This document shows, in pieces, positions 26,461 to 35,121 of a DNA stretch of 64,000 nucleotides (position 1 is its first letter; the number at the start of each line of letters is the position of its first letter). The notes under the pieces are model-generated. The model made no database searches. It was not told where the DNA came from and was given only the letters and a program-made list of their open reading frames with translations. Source of the DNA: Chryseobacterium limigenitum. Lineage in GTDB: Bacteria > Bacteroidota > Bacteroidia > Flavobacteriales > Weeksellaceae. The position numbers were made by a program, and so were the translations under genes. Location of the stretch: assembly GCF_900114875.1 (NCBI RefSeq), contig NZ_FPKW01000001.1, positions 434,001-498,000 of the forward strand, in the 5' to 3' direction.

Positions 26461-27186
26461 CTAAACACTTCTTTGTAATTCAATTTCAGGCATTTCATCA
26501 TAAGTTCTACCATTTAGTAAACGTCCTGCGGCTTTTTTATTTTTTCCACCCCATTGTTTAAAGAAAAATGCTACATCATTTTTTTTACATTGCTCTTGAA
26601 TATCAATCACCCAATCTGCATCCATAGGTCGTGGTCTATGACCACTTTCACCTCCAACAATAACCCAATCTATGTTTTCAAGATTTAAATTAGGTAGAGG
26701 TCCAATCAAAGGCTCAAGAGATAAAAACTTTACTCTAGCATTAGTATTTCTAAGAAAATCAATTCTATTTTTTACTTTTTCATTTTCAACAGAAACTCCC
26801 ATCCAAATATTATGAGTCCATTTAAGTTCAGTATGTAATTCTAGAAGTCTTTCTGCTCTTTTAGTTAAAACCTGAAAAACATGTTGAGGATTATTATTCA
26901 TAACCTTAAAAACTTTTTTAATAAAATCCAAAGGAATATCTTGATGAAATAAATCACTCATTGAATTAACAAAAACAACTTTAGAGTTTTTCCAAGTGTA
27001 AGGTGTGTCTAAAGCTTCTTCATGAGTCCTTACTTCAAAATTATCTTTATATTTTTCCAGACCCATAGCCTGCAACCTTTTGGACATTACTTCAGCATAA
27101 CAAAATTTACATCCAGCTGAAATTTTATCACATCCTGTAGTAGGATTCCAAGTCATTTCCGTCCATTCAATACTAGATTGTGCCAT
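26461..27186 (-). CDS. DUF5131 (phage Gp37/Gp68-type) three-cysteine-motif protein
   Basis: 241 aa from the ATG at 27186. N-terminal WNPTTGC-x6-C-x2-CYAE places Cys19, Cys26 and Cys29 in a radical-SAM-like pattern, though the first spacing is longer than canonical CxxxCxxC. Other family blocks are [52 protein letters not shown] and a C-terminal FFKQWGG. The family is widespread in phages and mobile regions and has no established activity that I know. Its ATG overlaps the TGA of the upstream TcmP gene (TGATG), so the two are translationally coupled; such pairing is the defining feature of TcmP. Confidence 0.88.
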   Translation of the reverse strand: MAQSSIEWTEMTWNPTTGCDKISAGCKFCYAEVMSKRLQAMGLEKYKDNFEVRTHEEALDTPYTWKNSKVVFVNSMSDLFHQDIPLDFIKKVFKVMNNNPQHVFQVLTKRAERLLELHTELKWTHNIWMGVSVENEKVKNRIDFLRNTNARVKFLSLEPLIGPLPNLNLENIDWVIVGGESGHRPRPMDADWVIDIQEQCKKNDVAFFFKQWGGKNKKAAGRLLNGRTYDEMPEIELQRSV

Positions 27187-28028
27187 CAATTATTATACTT
27201 TTTAATTATTTGATTTGCTATTCTTACTGCAGTCTGATTATTTGAAGCCATATAAAAATGAAACATTACGGAATTCATTTTATTCTTTAACACATAAGGC
27301 TCAGAAACAAATTTAAATAAACTTTTCAATTTATCTTTGTATAATTCGGCAGACTTATTAATTGCATTTTCTTTAGTCATTACCGTTTCTTCTCCAAATA
27401 ATGTCAAAACTTTCGATTCTTGATAAAAATATGAGAGAATTTCTTCTTTATTCATCCCTAAAAATTGTTCTAATTTTGCAGAATAAGCGTCAGAAATTTG
27501 TCCATTATTTTTAAGTAATCTATTTACTCCCATTCCTGTTGGAACTAAAATCCATACATCCACTGAATGTTTTTCGAGAGTTTGGAGAGATTTCCAATTT
27601 AATTGCATTCCACAAGGATCAATGTAAGCCAAAGATTTAAATTTTTTACCTTTTTTTGATGACAAAAAATTACTGAGTGATTCAATTTTCACATTGCAAT
27701 CTTCATTTACAACAAAGATCTTTTTGTTTGGATAATTAGGAACTGTTTGACTATTTAAAATATCAGCATATTCCTTTTCTTTTTCCACAAAATAATATAG
27801 ATCAAAACCTCTAGGCTCTTCAACTTCTAACATTCTCCTAGCTGCACCAATTATTGCATTTACCTTATTATCTCCTTGGATTTGCCCAGATCCAGCAAAA
27901 CCGTCAAAATACAATAGATCCCAATCATATTTTCGAGCAAAACCATTCATAATTTTTAAATATGCTCGAGCATACTCAATTAGGATTTCAATTTTATTTT
28001 CAGTCCAATTTCCTCCAAATTCATTCAT
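27186..28028 (-). CDS. tcmP: Three-Cys-motif partner protein TcmP
   Basis: 280 aa from the ATG at 28028, which begins [16 protein letters not shown], the usual TcmP opening. An ATG at 28091 would add 21 unlikely residues. The protein has a Rossmann-like nucleotide or SAM-binding look: YFDGFAGSG at 40-48 and, later, [13 protein letters not shown], which resemble motifs I and IV of methyltransferases. The C-terminus has [18 protein letters not shown]. TcmP is defined by its association with the three-cysteine DUF5131 family, encoded directly downstream with a one-base overlap. Function unknown; modification of a nucleic acid or protein, possibly in phage conflict, is only a guess. Confidence 0.85.
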   Translation of the reverse strand: MNEFGGNWTENKIEILIEYARAYLKIMNGFARKYDWDLLYFDGFAGSGQIQGDNKVNAIIGAARRMLEVEEPRGFDLYYFVEKEKEYADILNSQTVPNYPNKKIFVVNEDCNVKIESLSNFLSSKKGKKFKSLAYIDPCGMQLNWKSLQTLEKHSVDVWILVPTGMGVNRLLKNNGQISDAYSAKLEQFLGMNKEEILSYFYQESKVLTLFGEETVMTKENAINKSAELYKDKLKSLFKFVSEPYVLKNKMNSVMFHFYMASNNQTAVRIANQIIKKYNN

Positions 28029-28141
28029 GTTTTGTAATTTAATTTTACAATTATAATAAAAAGCTTTAAACATTACAAATTTAACACACATTTCTATTTA
28101 GAAGTCACGGAAAACCATAATTAAACCATAATAATTATCAA

Positions 28142-28173
28142 ATTAAAAAAAAGCCGCCCTTTCGGACGGCTTT
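28142..28173 (-). terminator. Terminator of the gldI-PPIase unit
   Basis: Stem AAAGCCG...CGGCTTT (28150-28156 with 28167-28173, extendable by two more pairs across one mismatch) followed on the minus strand by eight T. Confidence 0.88.
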
Positions 28174-28192
28174 CAATATCATAAAGCTTCAA

Positions 28193-29308
28193 TTACTGAA
28201 CTTTCACAAGCTCAACATCGAAAACTAACCATGCGTTTGGCGGGATCACTCCTCCTGCACCTCTTTCTCCGTAACCTAATGCTGGTGGGATCAATAAAGT
28301 AGCAGTTTCACCTTCTTTTAATAATAGGATACCTTCGTCCCATCCTTTGATCACTCTACCCATTCCGATAGGAATTTCGATAGGCTCGTTTCTTTTGAAT
28401 GAAGAATCGAACTCAGATCCGTCTACCAATTTTCCTGCATAGTGTACAGAAATGTTATCACCTGCTTTTGGAGCTTTTCCGGTAGTTGTTTTTGTGATCT
28501 TGTAGTATAATCCAGATTCAGTTTTTTGCATTCCTGCCTGTAAATCCTCAACCATTTTCAACTGATTCGCTTTGAATTCTTCCTCTTTTTTCTTTCTGTC
28601 AGCTTCTTCTTTTGCGATATAAGCTTTGTTATTTTCAGCGATCTTAGCTTTTCCTTCTGTGAAAGTTTTTGCTGCATCGTAGTTTTTGTACTCATCTCCT
28701 TTGCTGAAAATAGATACTTTTTCAAGTACAATATCAGTTTTAGGCTTATCCTGAGCTCCTTTTTCTACGTTAGCAATAGCATCGATCACATCGTTACCTT
28801 TTACCACTGATCCGAAGATTGTGTGTTTTCCGTCTAACCAAGGTGTCGCTACTTCAGTGATGAAAAACTGAGAACCGTTGGTGTTTGGTCCGGAGTTCGC
28901 CATTGATAAAATACCTTTTCCTGTATGGTGAAGATCATTTTTTTCGTCTTCGAATTTATATCCAGGATCTCCCATTCCTGTTCCTTTAGGATCTCCCCCC
29001 TGGATCATAAAATCTTTGATTACTCTGTGGAAAATAGTTCCGTCATAGAAAGGAACTCCTTTAGCCTTAGCTTTGTTATCAATTTTACCTTCTGCAAGAC
29101 CAACAAAGTTAGCCACAGTTACAGGCGATTTTTTGTCTTCAAACTTTACAATAAGATTTCCTTTAGTTGTTTGAAGATTAGCATAAAGTCCGTCTTTAAG
29201 CCCTTCGTAAGTTTCTTTGTCTACGTTCATTTTTTTATAAATTGGTGTACAACTCATCAGCGAAACACTAGCCGCTGCCAGAATTATATTCTTGTTAAAC
29301 AATTTCAT
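28193..29308 (-). CDS. Lipoprotein peptidyl-prolyl isomerase: cyclophilin-FKBP fusion
   Basis: 371-aa lipoprotein (lipobox SLMSC, Cys20) with two PPIase domains of different folds. The cyclophilin part is about 40-200 (FHRVIKDFMIQGGDPKGTG, ANSGPNTNGSQFFI, WLDGKHTIFG). A charged, likely coiled helix (about 205-255, EEADRKKKEEEFKANQLK) links it to the FKBP part at about 275-371 (SVHYAGKLVDGSEFDSS, VIKGWDEGILLLKEGE, PPALGYGERG). It should speed proline isomerisation during folding of envelope proteins. It starts exactly at the last base of the gldI stop codon, so it is co-translated with that gliding-type PPIase. Confidence 0.93.
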   Translation of the reverse strand: MKLFNKNIILAAASVSLMSCTPIYKKMNVDKETYEGLKDGLYANLQTTKGNLIVKFEDKKSPVTVANFVGLAEGKIDNKAKAKGVPFYDGTIFHRVIKDFMIQGGDPKGTGMGDPGYKFEDEKNDLHHTGKGILSMANSGPNTNGSQFFITEVATPWLDGKHTIFGSVVKGNDVIDAIANVEKGAQDKPKTDIVLEKVSIFSKGDEYKNYDAAKTFTEGKAKIAENNKAYIAKEEADRKKKEEEFKANQLKMVEDLQAGMQKTESGLYYKITKTTTGKAPKAGDNISVHYAGKLVDGSEFDSSFKRNEPIEIPIGMGRVIKGWDEGILLLKEGETATLLIPPALGYGERGAGGVIPPNAWLVFDVELVKVQ

Positions 29309-29817
29309 TATAATGCTTTTAATTTTATGATTAATGGGATATCATTATCTATTTTTTTCTCGTCTCCATAGGTTCCATAGGCCAGTGCAGACGGCACCAA
29401 AAGCGTAACTTCTTCCCCATCATGTATAAAACGCAGTGCATTTTCTACGGCTTTTAACTCATCAAAGTGTCCGAATTTGGCATCTCTTCTCGCAACTGGT
29501 TCGTCATAGATCTTTGTATCATCAAAATCATACAGATCATAAGAATAAGAAATAAGGGAATTATCCTGTCTTCTTTCTCTCTGATCAAAACCTTCGGCAG
29601 TTACCCAGTAATTAAGCTGTGTGGGATAAAATTTTACAGATTGCATCCCGATCCACTGCTGGATCTGGTTTCTTTCTATTGAATTAAGATTTTTCATTCT
29701 GTCTTTAGAGACATCAAGATCTTTTTTACTCAAGACCCCGCCCACGGGAGGATGAACCTGTGCATTTCTGTTACAGCTCAGCAAGCCTAATACCGATATG
29801 AAGAGTATTTTTTTCAT
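29308..29817 (-). CDS. gldI: Gliding-type FKBP peptidyl-prolyl isomerase lipoprotein GldI
   Basis: 169-aa lipoprotein from the ATG at 29817 (lipobox LGLLSC, Cys15). Single FKBP domain: YWVTAEGFDQRERRQDNSLISYSYDLYDFDD, IHDGEEVTLLVPSALAYGTYG and a final IPLIIKLKAL. It matches the GldI-type PPIase linked to gliding/T9SS machinery in flavobacteria, though some FKBP active-site aromatics seem divergent. An ATG at 29844 would place nine residues ahead of the signal peptide. It overlaps the fusion PPIase gene by one base. Confidence 0.82.
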   Translation of the reverse strand: MKKILFISVLGLLSCNRNAQVHPPVGGVLSKKDLDVSKDRMKNLNSIERNQIQQWIGMQSVKFYPTQLNYWVTAEGFDQRERRQDNSLISYSYDLYDFDDTKIYDEPVARRDAKFGHFDELKAVENALRFIHDGEEVTLLVPSALAYGTYGDEKKIDNDIPLIIKLKAL

Positions 29818-29850
29818 AAACTTTTGCGAAAATACGCATTTCACAGGATA

Positions 29851-29884
29851 TAAAAAACAAAAAAAGCCAAGAATCTCTTGGCTT
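29851..29884 (-). terminator. Terminator of ilvE
   Basis: 9-bp perfect stem AAGCCAAGA/TCTTGGCTT with a 3-nt loop, and a long T-rich run on the minus strand. Confidence 0.88.
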
Positions 29885-29907
29885 TCATATAATTTTTCTG
29901 TGTTGAA

Positions 29908-30981
29908 TTAAACTGTTTCAAGAACGTTTTTCTCAACCATCACTCTCCATCCGAAAGTATCTTCTGCAACGTTAGTCTGAATATTAACTAAATCATTTTT
30001 AAGTGTAGCAGCAAAGCTCTCATCATCAGAAAGTACAGGTAACTGTAATTTATCACCATTATATCCTAAAGCCTGGAAAACCGTAGTTACAACTGCAGTT
30101 CCAACTCCCCAAACTTCTTTCAGTGTTCCGTTCTTCTGAGCTTCTACAACAGCTTTTACAGAGATTGGCTCAACCTTTACTTCAATACCTCTTCTCTTAG
30201 CTAACTGAATAAAACTGTCTCTTGTAACGCCATCTAAAATCTTCTCAGAAGTTGGAGGCGTATAAATTGTATCATTAATTCTAACGAAAACATTCATTGT
30301 TCCACTTTCTTCGAAATATTCGTGTGTAGCATCATCAGTCCAGATAATCTGCTCATATCCTTCTTCCATTGCCAACTGAGTCGGGTAAAAAGATGCTGCA
30401 TAGTTACCTGCTGCTTTAGCAGAACCTACACCACCGCTTGCCGCTCTTGAATAATGGTCTGAAATTTTAACAGAAACCGGATCTGTATAATAGCTCTTTG
30501 CAGGTGTTGCAACGATAGCGAACATATATTTATTAGAAACTCTAGCTTTCAATGCTTCTTCCGTAGCGAAGATCAATGGTCTGATATACAATGACATTCC
30601 CTCTCCAGAAGGAATCCAGCCTCTATCAAGGTCTACCAATGCTTTTAAACCATCTAAAAACATTTCTTCCGTAACTTCCGGCATGGCAAGACGCGCAGCC
30701 GACTTGTTGATACGCTCAAAATTCTTTTCAGGCCTGAAAAGGAAAACCTGCCCGTCTTTGTCTTTATAGGCTTTCATACCCTCAAAACAAGCCTGCCCGT
30801 AATTTACCCCCATCATCGCTGGTGTAAACATTAAAGGACCATAAGGAACTAATTTTACATCCCCCCATTTTCCGTCTTCATACTCACATATTATCATATG
30901 ATCTATAAAAGTATTTCCGAAAGAAAAATTGTTTGGGTCGAATGTAGAAATTCTGGAGTTTTCAGTTTTTTGAATTATCAT
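29908..30981 (-). CDS. ilvE: Branched-chain amino acid aminotransferase
   Basis: 357-aa fold-type IV PLP enzyme for the last step of Leu/Ile/Val synthesis and the first of their breakdown. Family features: YGQACFEGMKAYKDKDGQVFLFRPEKN, SLYIRPLIFATE, GSAKAAGNYAASF (PLP Lys), EESGTMNVF, DGVTRDSFIQLAK, and EVWGVGTAVVTTV. Length fits the long bacterial/eukaryotic type. A -10 box TAAATTTG lies on the minus strand 26 nt upstream, and an intrinsic terminator follows. Confidence 0.96.
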   Translation of the reverse strand: MIIQKTENSRISTFDPNNFSFGNTFIDHMIICEYEDGKWGDVKLVPYGPLMFTPAMMGVNYGQACFEGMKAYKDKDGQVFLFRPEKNFERINKSAARLAMPEVTEEMFLDGLKALVDLDRGWIPSGEGMSLYIRPLIFATEEALKARVSNKYMFAIVATPAKSYYTDPVSVKISDHYSRAASGGVGSAKAAGNYAASFYPTQLAMEEGYEQIIWTDDATHEYFEESGTMNVFVRINDTIYTPPTSEKILDGVTRDSFIQLAKRRGIEVKVEPISVKAVVEAQKNGTLKEVWGVGTAVVTTVFQALGYNGDKLQLPVLSDDESFAATLKNDLVNIQTNVAEDTFGWRVMVEKNVLETV

Positions 30982-31006
30982 TTCTAAAATTTTTTATGAT
31001 GTTCTA

Positions 31007-31014
31007 CAAATTTA
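31007..31014 (-). promoter_or_regulatory. -10 box of ilvE
   Basis: Minus-strand TAAATTTG, a match to TAnnTTTG, 26 nt before the ilvE ATG. No clear -33 box. Confidence 0.45.
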
Positions 31015-31045
31015 ACATAATTTTCTAAATATAAAAATTTTACAT

Positions 31046-31053
31046 TAAATTTG
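31046..31053 (+). promoter_or_regulatory. -10 box of mnmD
   Basis: TAAATTTG, match to TAnnTTTG. Its last three bases are the TTG at 31051 that opens the longest reading frame, so translation should start further down, at 31066. Confidence 0.45.
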
Positions 31054-31065
31054 ACAAAAAAAAGC

Positions 31066-31740
31066 TTGAAACGAGAAATTAAGACCACAAATGACGGTAG
31101 TAAAACTTTGTTTATCAATGATTTAAACGAAAACTACCACTCACACCACGGAGCCCTACAGGAAGCAGAACACGTGTTTATTAAAAATGGATTAAATTTG
31201 GTAAATGATTACGAAATTAATATTTTAGAACTCGGTTTTGGAACAGGTTTGAATGTTTTGGTTACAATTAATGAATATTTAAAAACTGACAAAAATCATA
31301 TCATCAACTATTTTACCCTTGAAAAGTATCCCATAAATGAATCAGAAATTGAAGATTTAGCCTACTTTGAGCATTTTGATAACCCAGAATTCAAAGAAAT
31401 TTATCAAAAAATTCATCAAGCTGAATGGGGGAAATCGGTTGAAATTATTAATGGTTTTAATTTAAAAAAGATACAATGTGACTTCTTTGACCTGAAAGAC
31501 ATTGAGTTACCTAAAATCAACCTTGTTTATTTTGACTGTTTCGGCGCGAGAGTTCAGCCAGATCTTTGGGAAAAGCCATTATTTGAACTGGTTTCCGATA
31601 AAATGAGTGTTAACGGCCTATTAACGACCTACTCTTCTAAAGGAAGCGTAAGAAGAATTCTTCAGGAACTTAATTTTAAAGTAGAGAAGAAACAAGGCCC
31701 TCCGGGGAAAAGGGAGATGATTAATGCAGTTAAATTGTAG
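31066..31740 (+). CDS. mnmD: tRNA U34 (5-methylaminomethyl-2-thiouridine) methyltransferase MnmD-like
   Basis: SAM-dependent enzyme completing the mnm5s2U wobble modification. The frame has no ATG near its start. I choose TTG at 31066, giving MKREIKTTNDGSKTL (224 aa), because family members commonly begin like this and the upstream TTG at 31051 lies inside the -10 box. Motifs: SHHGALQEAEHVFIKNGL, LELGFGTGLNVL (SAM site), YFDCFGARVQPDLWE and TYSSKGSVRR. It lacks the MnmC1-type oxidase domain of the two-domain MnmC protein. Divergent from ilvE. Confidence 0.88.
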   Translation: MKREIKTTNDGSKTLFINDLNENYHSHHGALQEAEHVFIKNGLNLVNDYEINILELGFGTGLNVLVTINEYLKTDKNHIINYFTLEKYPINESEIEDLAYFEHFDNPEFKEIYQKIHQAEWGKSVEIINGFNLKKIQCDFFDLKDIELPKINLVYFDCFGARVQPDLWEKPLFELVSDKMSVNGLLTTYSSKGSVRRILQELNFKVEKKQGPPGKREMINAVKL

Positions 31741-31839
31741 ATATTAGATATTAGAAGTTAGAGGTTAGTATAAATACGAATAAGAAAAACTTGTTTTGTT
31801 TATTAATACTAATTTCTAGTTTCCAATCTCTAACATCTC
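31738..31839. repeat. Imperfect intergenic inverted repeat after mnmD
   Basis: Arms of 34 nt (31738-31771 and 31806-31839) pair at roughly three quarters of positions and are built of repeated TTAGA-like units. The left arm begins at the mnmD stop codon. No T-run. Confidence 0.55.
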
Positions 31840-31877
31840 TATAAAAATTCCTAAATTAGCTATACAAATTATTATAT

Positions 31878-32294
31878 ATGATAGATAAGATCAACGTGAG
31901 AGTCTATGCCTGTGCTGTAAAAGACAAAAAAGTTCTGACACTATTTGAAGAATATGCAGGAGAGCCTTTAATGAAATTTCCGGGAGGCGGATTAGAATAT
32001 GGAGAAGGACTTATTGAATGTTTACACCGCGAATTTGATGAAGAGCTTAATGTGAAAATAGAGATTGCAGAGCATTTCTACACACAGGAAAACTTTCTGG
32101 TTTCGCGTTTCAGAGAGAACGAACAACTTCTTACCATATATTATATAGTAAATATTATCAACGAAGAGGATTTCATCATCCTTGATCCTTGTATTGAGAA
32201 AACAGAATGGATTTCTATCGACAGACCGGACAATCCGTTTTCTTTACCTGTAGATAAAGTTGTATTCGATAAATTAAAAGAAAAATACCTGTAA
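31878..32294 (+). CDS. NUDIX hydrolase
   Basis: 138-aa pyrophosphohydrolase of the NUDIX superfamily. The box GGGLEYGEGLIECLHREFDE (residues 36-55, continuing into EL) contains all invariant residues (G-x5-E-x7-REUxEE). The substrate (nucleotide, sugar nucleotide or other diphosphate) cannot be predicted. Single gene, with a terminator overlapping its stop codon. Confidence 0.92.
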   Translation: MIDKINVRVYACAVKDKKVLTLFEEYAGEPLMKFPGGGLEYGEGLIECLHREFDEELNVKIEIAEHFYTQENFLVSRFRENEQLLTIYYIVNIINEEDFIILDPCIEKTEWISIDRPDNPFSLPVDKVVFDKLKEKYL

Positions 32295-32311
32295 AATTTA
32301 CAGGTATTTTT
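32281..32311. terminator. Terminator overlapping the NUDIX stop codon, between convergent genes
   Basis: 15-bp perfect palindrome arms (AAAAATACCTGTAAA and its complement) centred on 32296, with A/T tracts at both ends, so it can work on both strands. Confidence 0.85.
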
Positions 32312-32325
32312 ATTATATGGGTTTG

Positions 32326-33030
32326 TTATTTTGGGGATTTAAAAGTACTTGCACCAGGATAAGGCTCAAGGTAACCAGAATTCCAGTTGGATTGCAGGAG
32401 AGACTCTAAAAATTCGTCAGTTCTGTTTTTACGCGGGTTGTATTGGTCTTTAAGATCGATATCTGCCATTTTACCTTTTACATTCCACCAGAATGCGCTC
32501 CATCCGCCTCTTAATTCTTTAATAATTTCAAATACATTTTTGCCGGTAGCTCTGTTCATCAACTTTGCAAAAACCTGACCTTCTGTTGTCGTCAAATCTC
32601 TCAATTGCTTTTCATATTGATCAGCCAGCATATTTTGCCTGTCTTTTACATATTTTCTTTTTGCTTTACTATCCAGATCTGTCATTTCCTTCTGAATATC
32701 TCGGTATTGCTGAAGAGCAGTCACAAATAAAGGATAAACTCTGTATAATTTTTTATTAAGGAAATAATAATAATTTTTATCTAGCTGATTGTTAAATTTC
32801 GGTTTATTCACTAAAACCAATTCATCCATTGCCACCACAGTTTCTCCGTTGATCTCGTAGATTCTGGCTTTTTGGCTTTCATCGTAGTAATATTTATTGC
32901 CAAATTCATCCACTTTTAACAACTCTTGTGGATACTGGCTCAAAGGCTTCACAGTCACGGAATCCCTTTGTCCGAAAACAAAGACTCCAAAAAAGAAAAG
33001 AAAAAGACAAACAATCTTAGTAAAATTCAT
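32326..33030 (-). CDS. DUF4294 exported protein
   Basis: 234 aa from the ATG at 33030 (signal peptide MNFTKIVCLFLFFFGVFVFGQ); an ATG at 33066 would add 12 residues ahead of it. The mature part matches the Bacteroidetes DUF4294 family: PLFVTALQQYRDIQKEMTDL, KAKRKYVKDRQNMLADQYE, LMNRATGKNVFEIIKELRGG and the C-terminal region that follows it. No known activity. Divergent from the M42 peptidase gene; only 51 nt separate the two starts. Confidence 0.8.
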   Translation of the reverse strand: MNFTKIVCLFLFFFGVFVFGQRDSVTVKPLSQYPQELLKVDEFGNKYYYDESQKARIYEINGETVVAMDELVLVNKPKFNNQLDKNYYYFLNKKLYRVYPLFVTALQQYRDIQKEMTDLDSKAKRKYVKDRQNMLADQYEKQLRDLTTTEGQVFAKLMNRATGKNVFEIIKELRGGWSAFWWNVKGKMADIDLKDQYNPRKNRTDEFLESLLQSNWNSGYLEPYPGASTFKSPK

Positions 33031-33081
33031 TATTTTTACACGTATTAGAACAAAAATTAAACGCAAAAATCATTCCTTTTT

Positions 33082-34155
33082 ATGAAATTTGAGAAGAAAT
33101 CTTTGAAATTTTTAGAAAAATACTTAAATACTTCATCGCCAACCGGATACGAACACAAGGGGCAGGAAGTCTGGATGGACTATATCCGGCCTTACGTTGA
33201 TAAAATTGAAGTAGATCATTACGGAACTTGCTATGGGATAATTAATCCCGATGCTCAATTTAAAGTAGTTATTGAAGCACATGCCGATGAAATCTCATGG
33301 TACGTAAATTACATTACAGATGAAGGATTGATCTACGTAATCCGAAACGGAGGCTCAGATCAGACCATTGCACCATCAAAAGTCGTTCACATTCACGGAG
33401 AAAACGGAATCGTAAAAGGAGTTTTCGGATGGCCTGCAATCCATACAAGAACCAATCAAAATGAACCCGTTCCAAAGATCGAAAATATTTTTATCGACTG
33501 TGGAGCAACCACCAAAAAAGAGGTTGAAGAAATGGGAATTTACGTTGGCTGTATGATCACTTATCCAGACGAATTCTTCGAAATGAATGACCGTTATTTC
33601 GTTTGCAGAGCTTTAGATAACAGAATCGGTGGTTTTATGATCGCAGAAGTGGCAAGACTTTTAAAAGAAAACAAGAAAACGATTCCATTTGGCTTGTATA
33701 TCACCAATTCTGTTCAGGAAGAAGTTGGTTTATATGGAGCTGATATGATTGCAGATACCATCAAACCTAATATCGCCATCGTTACAGATGTTACTCATGA
33801 CACGACCACTCCAATGATCGAAAAGAAAAAAGAAGGCGACCAGAAATGTGGTGACGGGCCAGTTGTTTTCTTTGCTCCAAGTGTACATCACGTGATCAGA
33901 GAATTAATTATTGATACTGCAAAAACTAAAAAAATTCCTTTCCAGAGAGCAGCAGCAAGCAGAGCTACCGGTACTGATACTGATGCATTTGCGCACTCCA
34001 ACGGCGGAGTTCCGAGTGCTTTAATTTCTTTACCTTTGCGCTACATGCATACAACCGTGGAAATGGTTTCTAAAGAAGACGTAGGAAATGTAATTAAACT
34101 GATCTACGAAACTATTTTGAAAATAAAACCGGAAATGAAGTTGAAATATCATTAA
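33082..34155 (+). CDS. M42 family metallopeptidase (glutamyl aminopeptidase/endoglucanase-M-like)
   Basis: 357-aa cytosolic di-metal aminopeptidase. Metal and catalytic signatures: EAHADEISWYV (His, Asp), CRALDNRIGGFM (Asp), NSVQEEVGLYGA (catalytic Glu and ligand), IVTDVTHDTT (Asp) and a C-terminal PLRYMHTTVEM (His ligand). No signal peptide. It probably trims peptides in the cytosol. A hairpin repeat separates it from rpe. Confidence 0.92.
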   Translation: MKFEKKSLKFLEKYLNTSSPTGYEHKGQEVWMDYIRPYVDKIEVDHYGTCYGIINPDAQFKVVIEAHADEISWYVNYITDEGLIYVIRNGGSDQTIAPSKVVHIHGENGIVKGVFGWPAIHTRTNQNEPVPKIENIFIDCGATTKKEVEEMGIYVGCMITYPDEFFEMNDRYFVCRALDNRIGGFMIAEVARLLKENKKTIPFGLYITNSVQEEVGLYGADMIADTIKPNIAIVTDVTHDTTTPMIEKKKEGDQKCGDGPVVFFAPSVHHVIRELIIDTAKTKKIPFQRAAASRATGTDTDAFAHSNGGVPSALISLPLRYMHTTVEMVSKEDVGNVIKLIYETILKIKPEMKLKYH

Positions 34156-34172
34156 GAAAAAGAAGTTAGAAA

Positions 34173-34229
34173 TTAGATTTTAGAAGTTAGTTTTAATCTA
34201 ACCTCTAATTTCAAGCTTCTAAAATCTAA
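34173..34229. repeat. Intergenic inverted repeat between M42 peptidase and rpe
   Basis: Perfect 14-bp arms TTAGATTTTAGAAG (34173-34186) and complement (34216-34229). The area is made of further TTAGAAGTTAGA-like units. Confidence 0.65.
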
Positions 34230-34242
34230 ATAAAAGTAAAAA

Positions 34243-34893
34243 ATGAAAACGAAGCTTATTGCTCCTTCCCTTTTATCTGCAGACTTTGGGAATCTGCAAA
34301 GAGACATTGAAATGTTAAATAATTCTCAGGCCGACTGGTTACACATCGATGTGATGGACGGAAGGTTTGTACCCAACATTTCATTTGGTTTTCCTGTGAT
34401 GAAAACTGTTCAGCAGCATGCCAAGAAATTTGTAGATGTACATTTGATGATCTTAGAACCGGAAAAATATGTTGAAGAATTCATCAATCACGGTGCTGAT
34501 CTTATTTCGGTGCATTATGAAGCCTGTACGCATCTTCACAGAACAATTCATCATATTCAGAGTTTGGGAGCGAAAGCCGGGGTTGTTTTAAACCCATCCA
34601 CTCCGGTTTTAATGTTGGAAGATATTATTGCTGATGTAGATCTTGTATTGTTAATGAGCGTAAATCCAGGATTTGGCGGACAAAAATTCATTGAAAACAC
34701 TTACAAGAAAATCGCTGAAACGAAAGACTTAATTTTAAGTAATAATTCTACTGCTCTTATTGAAATTGACGGTGGAGTAAATCTGGATAACGCTTCAAAA
34801 CTTTTCGAAGCGGGAGCAGATGTCTTAGTTGCCGGAAATGCAGTTTTCTCAGCCGAAAACCCTGAAAGAACTATTGAGCTTTTAAAAATTTAA
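34243..34893 (+). CDS. rpe: Ribulose-phosphate 3-epimerase
   Basis: Pentose phosphate pathway enzyme converting ribulose 5-phosphate and xylulose 5-phosphate. 216 aa TIM barrel with APSLLSADFGNL, HIDVMDGRFVPNISFG (Asp, His metal site), DVHLMI, LMSVNPGFGGQKF, and EIDGGVN plus VAGNAVF phosphate-binding loops. All catalytic residues are present. A strong terminator follows. Confidence 0.97.
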   Translation: MKTKLIAPSLLSADFGNLQRDIEMLNNSQADWLHIDVMDGRFVPNISFGFPVMKTVQQHAKKFVDVHLMILEPEKYVEEFINHGADLISVHYEACTHLHRTIHHIQSLGAKAGVVLNPSTPVLMLEDIIADVDLVLLMSVNPGFGGQKFIENTYKKIAETKDLILSNNSTALIEIDGGVNLDNASKLFEAGADVLVAGNAVFSAENPERTIELLKI

Positions 34894-34916
34894 TTATTCC
34901 GTTTTTAAATAAAGAT

Positions 34917-34941
34917 AAAGGCAGCTTGTGGCTGCCTTTCT
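34917..34941 (+). terminator. Intrinsic terminator after rpe
   Basis: 9-bp perfect stem AAAGGCAGC/GCTGCCTTT with a 5-nt loop. Confidence 0.88.
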
Positions 34942-34948
34942 TACTCTG

Positions 34949-34980
34949 TAATCTGAGCTTATGATGGTTATTAGTTTTTA
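34949..34980 (+). repeat. Copy 1 of a short intergenic repeat
   Basis: TAATCTGAGCTT followed by ATGGTTATTAGTTTTTA. The same 17-nt word and a very similar upstream part occur at 38294-38324. Confidence 0.5.
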
Positions 34981-35121
34981 TTTTTTAAAGCTTAGTGCTT
35001 AAACTTCCTTTTGTAATTCTGATGTAAAGATCTACAATAAATTCATTAAAAGCATCCGTAAAAACACTGAATTTTCATTAAGTATTTCTACTTAATAGAA
35101 AATTTTAACGAAAAAAAATAT

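Noticed and set aside
28029..28091. Upstream ATG extending TcmP by 21 residues
   Set aside because: The added segment is Cys/Lys/Phe-rich with no family similarity; [10 protein letters not shown] is the usual start.
26400..28190. Prophage or integrative element boundary around the TcmP pair
   Set aside because: No integrase, tRNA, direct repeats or phage structural genes could be found; the accessory nature rests on gene families only.
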